Of a stretch of 64,000 nt of DNA, positions 42,513 through 49,769 are shown one piece after another. Below the pieces are notes generated by a model that made no database searches, had not been told where the DNA came from, and saw only the letters and a list, made by a program, of their open reading frames with translations. The stretch is taken from positions 1,362,600 through 1,426,599 of the forward strand of contig SMSO01000031.1 of the NCBI GenBank assembly GCA_004764695.1, written 5' to 3'. Made by a program: the position numbers and the translations under genes. Every line of letters begins with the position of its first letter. The first letter of the stretch is position 1. The stretch comes from Schizochytrium sp. TIO01 (taxonomy: Eukaryota; Sar; Bigyra; Thraustochytrida; Thraustochytriidae).

Positions 42513-42547
42513 CTTCTTTCTTTCTTTCTTCCTTTCTTTCTTTCTTC

Positions 42548-42610
<63 letters not shown>

Positions 42611-42624
42611 TTTTTTTCTTTTTC
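42513..42624. repeat. CTTT microsatellite with TTCC interruptions
   Basis: A second (CTTT)n tract about 1.7 kb from the first. Two CTTCC interruptions lie near its left end and a T-rich right end follows. On the - strand it reads as Lys/Glu/Arg repeats, which is not evidence of a gene. Confidence 0.97.
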
Positions 42625-42787
42625 CAATTAAAAGGCACAGGAAAACCAATTTAATTGCAGATTGAGGCCTGCTAAAGTCGACGGACGAGTGGAAGAGACT
42701 GAGTACAAGGAAGTGTGTCAAGTGCGTACTACAAATGAAACTTTGGCGGATCGATCCGTCAGTTTGAATTTGTGTGGAGGCCACGAG

Positions 42788-42838
42788 AAACAAACAAACA
42801 AACAAACAAATAAACAAACAAACAAACAAATAAACAAA
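42788..42838. repeat. AAAC microsatellite with regular AAAT variants
   Basis: About twelve AAAC units in which an AAAT unit appears twice, 20 bp apart. This suggests a 20-bp second-order repeat. Confidence 0.95.
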
Positions 42839-44148
42839 GAGGGAACGAGAAAAGAAGAAACGCCTAGTACATATATACCGTCATAAGGTAGACCAAGGGG
42901 CAACCAACTTGCAGTATGATACGATTGGCAAAGGGGCTGACCGGCAACGAAATAACACTTGCCGTGATATATGAAGATGTTCAGGAGCCACGTGGAATGA
43001 TAGACCTCTTTCAAGAGCAAGGACGGATTCGTGAAACGATGATGAAGTTGGTGATGCGATCTGATGAGTGAGAAACTACCTAAGTTCTTATTATCACGTG
43101 GTCTCCTTTAGTTTGCAGCCAACAACATGTTGAAGCGTAGATGCAAATGCAGGTGGAATCTATTTTCAAAGGGTCGAGGAGTCGCGTCAATTCGCTCTGC
43201 ATATGCTAGCTCTACCGCAGAACTCAAGACGTCCAAACCCTACTGCTTTCGCTGTCTTGGTTTTGATTGTGAAGTGCTGACGATGCTTTCATGTTTGGGG
43301 GGGGAGATGCGATGAACAGCGTTGCGTATTGATTGCCAATAGTAATTGTAGCTCTTAACCTGCATTAGCGTTTCAAAATATGTTTTCCAAGCAGATAAAA
43401 CCTTTTCAACAACCCTTTCTTCAAAGTAATTAGAATATCCTACTCATCTCCTCTCCATAGGACTATATCGATTCATGCATTCTTTAACTAAAATACAGAG
43501 CACGATCAGTAGGTAAGTAAGTAAGGGATGAAGGAATGAAGGAATGAAAGAAGAGAATAGAATCTCTAAGAAATAATAATACATAGGATTTTTAGATTTT
43601 ATTATCTGTAGGCTAGCGCTCAAACCTTGAGAAAGACAGAAGCATTGCGAGGATTAATCGTTTCCCTTCGAACGCAGTAGTCAGGAGTCGACAATTTGCT
43701 GATCCGTCATGGACATTGGAACACGAGTTCCGGCAGTGCTTTATCCCAAAATATCCCCACTTTGAAAACGCGTGAAGCGCGACCCCAAATGAGCAAAAAG
43801 TGTCTCTGTGTTACCATGCGGAGGGAAGGCCCTCCTTGGGCAACCGACTGACCGCTTTTTAACTAAAGTTTCGCAGTTGTACTTATTATTAGTAAGCACG
43901 CCCAACGAATGGTAGATGGTGGGTAGCATAATAGTTTGAATGCGTCAAAATCTATTAGATAAACAGAAACTAAACTACAGAAAACAGCTTAGGCCTCCTA
44001 TTTATTCATATGTTGTACTTTGTGCTTCGAAAAGTCACTTAACTACATAGCAGGCACATAGATCAGGTGTCAATGTTTGTATGCTAATCATAACATGGTG
44101 AATGATTTGGAAATAGAGAATTGCTCTTCCGTATCATATATGCTGGTA

Positions 44149-44374
44149 ACATACATACATACATACATACATACATACATACATACATACATACATACAT
44201 ACATACATACATACATACATACATACATACATACATACATACATACATACATACATACATACATACATACATACATACATACATACATACATACATACAT
44301 ACATACATACATACATACATACATACATACATACATACATACATACATACATACATACATACATACATACATAC
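44149..44374. repeat. Perfect ACAT microsatellite, about 56 copies
   Basis: 226 bp of uninterrupted ACAT, the longest simple repeat in the window. It is open in several frames, giving chance Tyr-Ile-His-Thr repeats on the + strand and Met-Tyr-Val-Cys repeats on the - strand. The lack of any interruption implies recent expansion and probable length variation between cells or strains. Confidence 0.98.
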
Positions 44375-44827
44375 TATGTATGAACGAGGGCCAACGAATA
44401 AAAGGTGAGGAGAGGGAGAGCAGGGTCCTCAAGCCTGGTCAGTTCTTGGGAAAACCCCGTCAGCTAAAGCTGGAGCAGAAAGAAGCGAACAAGTGGTCGA
44501 AAGTCATCCCCTTCAGCTCCAAAAAGAGTTGTTGATCCTTCTTACAAATAAATTATCCATCTATAAATAGATGCCGATTCTTCATTTGTGTGAAAGAGGG
44601 CGGCCATCGAGGAACCAGAATAGCTAGATAGATGCCTGATATTCGAAATAATTCTCGACAATACAGTGTGGTTTGTTTGGTTTTGTACTCTGCAAGAAAT
44701 GAAAAGCGTTTTCTTTGGTTTGCTGCGTCTTCTTTGTTAGTTTGTTAAATCCCTACTTTTTGTGTAAGTGCCATCACGCCTCTGGTTACATTTTCTCCAT
44801 GAGTCTTTCTTCCCTCGCTCTTTGGCT

Positions 44828-44899
44828 GTTTTGTTTTATTTTGTTTTGTTTTGTTTTGTTTTGTTTTGTTTTGCTTTGCTTTGCTTTGCTTTGCTTTTT
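44828..44899. repeat. TTTTG repeat switching to CTTTG repeat
   Basis: About eight TTTTG units (one varied to TTTTA) change abruptly into about five CTTTG units in the same register. One founder substitution followed by expansion of both halves explains it best. The tract gives a Phe/Leu/Cys-rich chance frame. Confidence 0.95.
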
Positions 44900-46118
44900 G
44901 CTCTTGTTTCTTTCCTTGTTCGTTTCTTTTGTGGACCCACTGAAATGAGAAGAGCTTCACAACAGAAGAAGTCAACAGAGCAAGAGATGCTCAGATTTGC
45001 TAACAGAGACCGCAGCAAAGAGGGCCCGGAGCCTGTCAGAGGCATTAATACGCCGCAGTGGCGACCCGGCCAAAGAGAGCAGGAACACGTTTTCATCAAG
45101 TGCAGAACTGCAAACAAAGCAAGATGGCTCCTCTTTGCTCTTATCAATAAAAACTTTTCTTCTTTTCTTCTCTCCTCTTCTCTTCTCTTTTTGTTTGCAC
45201 AATATTTTGCCCATTTTCCCGCGATGGAGCAAAAAGAAACCGACAATACATTGCATCGCATTATGGTTGGTCTGAGTGAGGGAGAAAAGAATTTGATTCT
45301 CTCTATTCCGGCTTTGAAACTAGAAAAAGGCAAAGTGGAAGAAGTCGCAAAAGGAAATAAAGTCAATCAAAAAAAGGGAGCGAACAGAAGTGGAAGCAGT
45401 CTAAACAGAAAGTAACTTTAGTGAGCAACCCCCCCTACAATACACTTTTATATACTTGCTAATCTTAGCCGCTCTTTCCCCTTTTAAATATCAAAGTTCG
45501 AATGGTTAAACGACATCAAACTTTTCATTAATTTGTAATTTTTAATGATTATTTAGTTTCAAAAATTAAACTAAAACAAATAAATGAATTACGAGCCACT
45601 CTTGCGAATTTTTTAAATATTTTTTTTCTTACCGAAGTTGAAGGAGACAGATTCATCTGTTGTATAGAATAAGTTTCTCGTTGTGAACAAGGTGGGTCGG
45701 GCCTTTAAATACTATGCTAGAGAACAAAAGCAGGCAAAGAAGCAAACGATACCCTGGAAACTTGTACGCCGCTAGCTAGAAAGCAGAGCAACGCACAGAT
45801 GCTCACACTAATACGGCAAAGAAACACAGGGAGTCAAGGAAGAAGAGAAAAGACGAACATTCATTTCTCTTTTAGTTTTTCAATTTGCTATAAAGTAAAA
45901 CAAAAGGCATTTACACTCTTTTTATTCGGAATGGTTCGACCGCAGTTGTGAAGTGAGATTTTAAACAAATAAACAAATGTAATCTTTGTTTTTAATCCCC
46001 TTCTTCCTTCTGCCAAAAGCCGAACTAAACGAAAAGATAAGGAATGAGACATAACAGTATTTTTATGAAGCAGAAGAATGCCAAACTAATAAATAATACT
46101 GATAAAACTACTAAACAG

Positions 46119-46200
46119 GAAGGAAGAAAAAGAAAAAGAAAAAGAAAAAGAAAAAAGTCCAGGCGAAAGAAAGCAAAAGCAAATCAAAGTAAAGCAAAGC
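46119..46200. repeat. Purine tract of GAAAAA repeats
   Basis: About five hexamers of AAAAAG type (46125-46156) are followed by imperfect CAAAG-type steps up to 46203. The tract lies about 380-460 bp before the first ATG of the Gln-rich regulator gene, so it may be in its promoter or 5' leader. Confidence 0.85.
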
Positions 46201-46320
46201 AAATCTCTTCATCGTGCTGTGGCAAATCTCTTCCCGGTCAGTCTCTCGCAACAAGCACAATCAACAGGCGAACCTATAAATTCACAAGCAAGACTCGAGC
46301 GTAGGCAGCGCACGAGCGAG

Positions 46321-46440
46321 AGGCTCAACAGCAGAGGGCCGCGACCACGGCGGACGCGGTGTGGCCCGCGCAGGAGGCGCCGCGCTCAGAGCTGGCGCGC
46401 GGCGGCCTCCAGAAGCAGCTGACCCGCGCGGAAAGGGGAA
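46321..46440. promoter_or_regulatory. GC-rich, CG-rich leader of the Gln-rich regulator gene
   Basis: By hand count 90 of 120 bases are G or C (75%), with many CG steps, directly after the AT-rich microsatellite belt. It lies 140-260 bp before the first ATG of the next gene. A promoter or first untranslated region is the simplest reading. The same stretch is also open in the gene's frame. Confidence 0.5.
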
Positions 46441-46577
46441 AAAGCAGCGAGTCGAGGTCCTACTCTTCGACTTGCGCTTCGTTGGGATTAAGACGAAGCG
46501 AAAGGAACAGCGAGGACGCGGAGAAGCCGAATTCCTTGGCAAGGTCGACCAACGCGTGGAGATCTCCTAAGGAAGGC

Positions 46578-48836
46578 ATGTGCGAAGGCGGCGAAGGGAA
46601 ATTCAGAAGGAAGAACCAGCAGCACCACAAGCAAGCCAACATAAAGCCCGTCAGTTCTCGTGACAACCACAAGCCAAGCGAGTTAAACAACACCAGCACC
46701 AGCACCAGCAGCAACAACAACAACAACACTCGTCAGAATCTCAACATTCAGTTGCCATTGAAGTCACAACAGCAGCAACAAACGGCTGTCGCTGTCTCAT
46801 CAGAGATCATGAAGGAACAACAACAGAATCAAGGCCGCAAATCCAATGCATCCGGAAAAGACCAGCACAGCAATGGGGTCCAGGGGCTGAAAATGACAGC
46901 CTCTGGATCCGGAGAGAGTCATGTCACCAGCGTACCAAACCATTCAGCATTGTCGTCAACATCAAAGGAGAGCAAGCCCAACAACAACAACAATAGCGCA
47001 AAGAAAAAGCAGGACAAAATCTCCTCATCCTCATCAACCTCGTCATCTGTTTCAATGGTCTCAGGCAAAGCAGACTTCGAAGACGACCCACGAAATGCAT
47101 TCCCAAGGTCAATCAGCTCTGGCAACGAAGATGATGACAACGGAAATTCCACCACTGGCAGGTTCACAAAGGAGGAGCAAGAGATGCTCGTAGACATTAT
47201 TAAATCTGACGACGAGCTTACGCGCTCGTTCTTGCATAAAGTTAGGGCCAGGCAATTCCAACGGAAATCATGGATGCACGAGATCGCCGTACGCTTCAAG
47301 GAGCGCAGTGGCACTGACCGTTCTCTCGATGCAGTGCGTCACCACTTCATGCTCCGTAGAGTAGAAAAGGGTCAACATCTCAATGTCCTTCTCTCCCACG
47401 CTGTCAGGTGTTCCCGAAAAGCGTCATGTACCAAATGTTTATTGTTAGCACGCGAGCGTGTGGAACTCGGACTTGCTCGCTGCGGATCTCCCTCATGTAC
47501 AATTTGCCGACCGGACCTCCCTTCGGTCTTTGACCCCTTTTCTGCGCACGAAGTCATGCAGCAAGCCGCCATGGGCGGTGCTGGAGGCGCAGCTCGCCTC
47601 TCCTCTCTCGCGTCCTCCTCCGGCGCGCAAACGCAGTCACATCTTGCCCCAAACTTTGCTGCTGCCATGCACGCCGGCAGCATCGGTTCGAACTCCATGA
47701 AACAGGAATTCCCACATCAGGGCCTCCACGGAGCGCTCCCTCCGCAGATCCACGGCCTTATGCCGCACCATCTTCAGGCAGCTGCTCAAGCAGCCGCTGC
47801 CGCGCAGCAACACCAAACTTCTTCGCAAACGCAGTCACAGCAACACCAAGTTCATACACCAGCAACGACTTCTGTGGGGAACCCTGCACTTAACTTCGGA
47901 CCACTGCTCGGCAACTCGCGCTCCATGCTCGCGTCTGGTCAGGGCTCGGCGGGCCTCTTCTCGCTGGGTGGGTTAGGTGCAGGAAACCAGGTTATGGGCA
48001 ACAGCAATGGCAATGGCAAGAACGGACACGGAATGGGGCTTGATAGCAAGGAGATTCCGGGACACCACAAGGAAATCCAAAACGCCCTGCCACAGGGGTT
48101 CAACATGATGGACCTCTCACAACTGCAGATTGCTGCTCTTGCGAACTTGCACCAGCAGCAACAAGAAAAGCAACGCATGCACGAGCATGAGATTAGGCAG
48201 GCTGAGCTGTCCCGCATTCAGGCCTTCTACGCAGCCATGCAGCAGCAGCAGCAGCAACAACAACAACAACAAGGGGGTAGTGGTGGTCCGTCTGGTTCAC
48301 TTTCAAATCTAGGGAGCGACCCACAGTTGCCGTTAGGGAAACGATCCGGCTCTGATTCTTCGCAACAGCAACAACAACAACAGCTCCAGCAACAGCTCTT
48401 GCAGCAGCTCCAGCGTCAGCAGCCACCTACTGCTTTCCACGAGACTATCCTGGCTCAAATTGCCGCGCAGCAACAAGCCTCTCTGATACAATCCATGCAG
48501 CAACAGCAGCAGCAGCAACTACAGCAGCAGTTGCCCCATCGGGGTTTCAAGACCATGGACGACTACCGCAAATCGCTTTCTCCCGACCTACCGTTCTTCA
48601 TGCAACAACAGTTGCATATGCAGGCGCAGCAACTAAACCAGCAGGGTGATCAACCGTCACAGCAGCAGCAGCAGCTCTCTTCATTATTATCACTCCTCAA
48701 CTCCTCAAATCAAGCATCTTTGCTACAGCAGCTGCAGCAACAACAGCTGCAGCAACAACAAGTCGCTGCCGATGACCGCAAACGCAGCCGAAATGACTTT
48801 GATGGAAATGAAATTGACAAACGCCAACGCAAATAG
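46578..48836 (+). CDS. Gln-rich nuclear regulator with Myb/SANT-like and TAZ-like Cys/His domains
   Basis: From the first in-frame ATG (46578) the product is 752 residues. The frame is open a further 73 codons upstream (to 46359) but without any ATG, so a non-AUG or spliced longer start cannot be excluded. Order: Asn/Ser/Gln-rich N-terminus; an acidic stretch; a Myb/SANT-like segment at about 194-264 (FTKEEQEML, then WMHEIAVRF and HHFMLRRVEK); a Cys/His cluster at 267-310 (H267, H274, C278, C284, C287, C302, C307, C310) with spacing much like a TAZ zinc finger; then a long C-terminus with many Gln runs and a basic end (KRQRK). By family knowledge such proteins bind DNA or transcription factors in the nucleus. 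The role here as a transcriptional regulator or co-activator is inferred. Partner and targets are unknown. Gln runs mix CAG and CAA. Confidence 0.85.
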   Translation: MCEGGEGKFRRKNQQHHKQANIKPVSSRDNHKPSELNNTSTSTSSNNNNNTRQNLNIQLPLKSQQQQQTAVAVSSEIMKEQQQNQGRKSNASGKDQHSNGVQGLKMTASGSGESHVTSVPNHSALSSTSKESKPNNNNNSAKKKQDKISSSSSTSSSVSMVSGKADFEDDPRNAFPRSISSGNEDDDNGNSTTGRFTKEEQEMLVDIIKSDDELTRSFLHKVRARQFQRKSWMHEIAVRFKERSGTDRSLDAVRHHFMLRRVEKGQHLNVLLSHAVRCSRKASCTKCLLLARERVELGLARCGSPSCTICRPDLPSVFDPFSAHEVMQQAAMGGAGGAARLSSLASSSGAQTQSHLAPNFAAAMHAGSIGSNSMKQEFPHQGLHGALPPQIHGLMPHHLQAAAQAAAAAQQHQTSSQTQSQQHQVHTPATTSVGNPALNFGPLLGNSRSMLASGQGSAGLFSLGGLGAGNQVMGNSNGNGKNGHGMGLDSKEIPGHHKEIQNALPQGFNMMDLSQLQIAALANLHQQQQEKQRMHEHEIRQAELSRIQAFYAAMQQQQQQQQQQQGGSGGPSGSLSNLGSDPQLPLGKRSGSDSSQQQQQQQLQQQLLQQLQRQQPPTAFHETILAQIAAQQQASLIQSMQQQQQQQLQQQLPHRGFKTMDDYRKSLSPDLPFFMQQQLHMQAQQLNQQGDQPSQQQQQLSSLLSLLNSSNQASLLQQLQQQQLQQQQVAADDRKRSRNDFDGNEIDKRQRK

Positions 48837-49604
48837 TATGCGGCCCTTCTTCAACTATTCATCGGTCCATCTATCCCTCCATCTATTGAACAAGGTACAC
48901 TTATAGACATACACACAGATACATGAACGCACATTTCTAGTTTTTTTTTCTTCTTCTTCTTGTCGTTATAGTTCTTTCCTACGTGGTTTTCTTGATCGCG
49001 GGGTTGTACATGACCAATTTATTCTCCCTTTCAAAGTTGTTTCCTTTGTTTTTCTGATTTTCTATTCTTTACAGAACACACAGTGATGAAACGATAGAAA
49101 CTAACCCACGCAGCCTCCCCCACTTGACCATTCTCTGAATCTCATCTCAGCCCGAGGCTTTCGCTCTTTCTTTCTTCAACCTTCAGACCTCTTGTTTACT
49201 GTACTTCTCAGCCTAGCTCTCCGCATTCGCCATAATAGTCGTCCCAAGCCCTCGTTTCAGTACATTCACTCAAATCGCCTTACGTTTAGTCATAGGTGGA
49301 TACCATGGTACCCAGCCTAATGATCATTTACATTCGTGTCACCTGAGTAGAAATCTAGCTGCCTGAGCAACAAACTTGTCGTGTGAACACAAAGCGAGCA
49401 GGACTGCCGCTTCTTCATTCTCTGGAGCAGCCACAGAAGAGAAAAAGAGCAGCATGAAGCACAGGGTGTGCGCTTTTCTGCTGCCTATAGTTTTGGATAA
49501 TGAGGGCACATAAGACCATAGTAGAATTCGCGTGATTTGCGGGAAAGAAATATTCTGCCATCTTGTTCATGTACCAACTAGAACTCTAACCTGATATTGT
49601 AGTG
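48837..49604. other. Intergenic region after the Gln-rich gene
   Basis: It holds the presumed 3' untranslated region of the upstream gene, including a T/TTC-rich run near 48940-48960, and the upstream part of the glucosyltransferase promoter. No gene or RNA gene was recognised. Confidence 0.6.
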
Positions 49605-49664
49605 ATCGCAGTGCCTCGCGAGGTTGCAGTGCTGCAACACTGAGTTTTCAGGAGTCGCTGCGAT
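49605..49664. promoter_or_regulatory. Nested hairpin structure upstream of the glucosyltransferase
   Basis: A 7-bp outer stem, ATCGCAG (49605-49611) with CTGCGAT (49658-49664), encloses three smaller inverted repeats. They are the perfect palindrome CCTCGCGAGG (49614-49623), TTGCAG-TG-CTGCAA (49624-49637) and CTGA-GTTT-TCAG (49640-49651). It ends 105 bp before the ATG of the next gene, so it could be a protein-binding region in the promoter or a folded 5' leader. It has no recognisable tRNA sequence signals. Confidence 0.45.
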
Positions 49665-49769
49665 ACCTGGGAGCACCGCGAGCAAGGTTTAGAATAGTGC
49701 GGACGCAGCAAAAGAGTTATTGAAGTGGCAAGCAAAGCCAGAATAGCCTAGCTGGCGCTTCGAGACGAG

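Larger units (their letters stand above)
40661..46320. other. Microsatellite belt between desert and genes
   Basis: No supportable gene. The block carries the longest simple repeats of the window, listed separately. Frames of 100-215 codons in this block (for example 44077-44535 and 44768-45415) owe their length to stop-free microsatellites and are not taken as genes. A perfect 12-bp palindrome, CGAGAGCTCTCG, lies at 41832-41843. TTTC and GTTGG-like steps are frequent at 41580-41730. Confidence 0.65.

Noticed and set aside
42442-42829. Lys/Glu/Arg-repeat frames on the - strand
   Set aside because: They translate the CTTT and AAAC microsatellites.
44077-44535. Frames of 76-152 codons on both strands with Tyr-Ile-His-Thr or Met-Tyr-Val-Cys repeats
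   Set aside because: They are translations of the ACAT microsatellite, which has no stop in these frames.
44768-45415. 215-codon frame on the + strand
   Set aside because: Length comes from the stop-free TTTTG/CTTTG repeat. It is overlapped by 176- and 94-codon frames on the other strand and shows no family resemblance.
1-46320. Decayed integrated virus or retrotransposon
   Set aside because: I found no long terminal repeats, reverse-transcriptase, integrase, capsid or polymerase-like words in the frames. Absence by eye is weak evidence, so a profile search would still be worthwhile.
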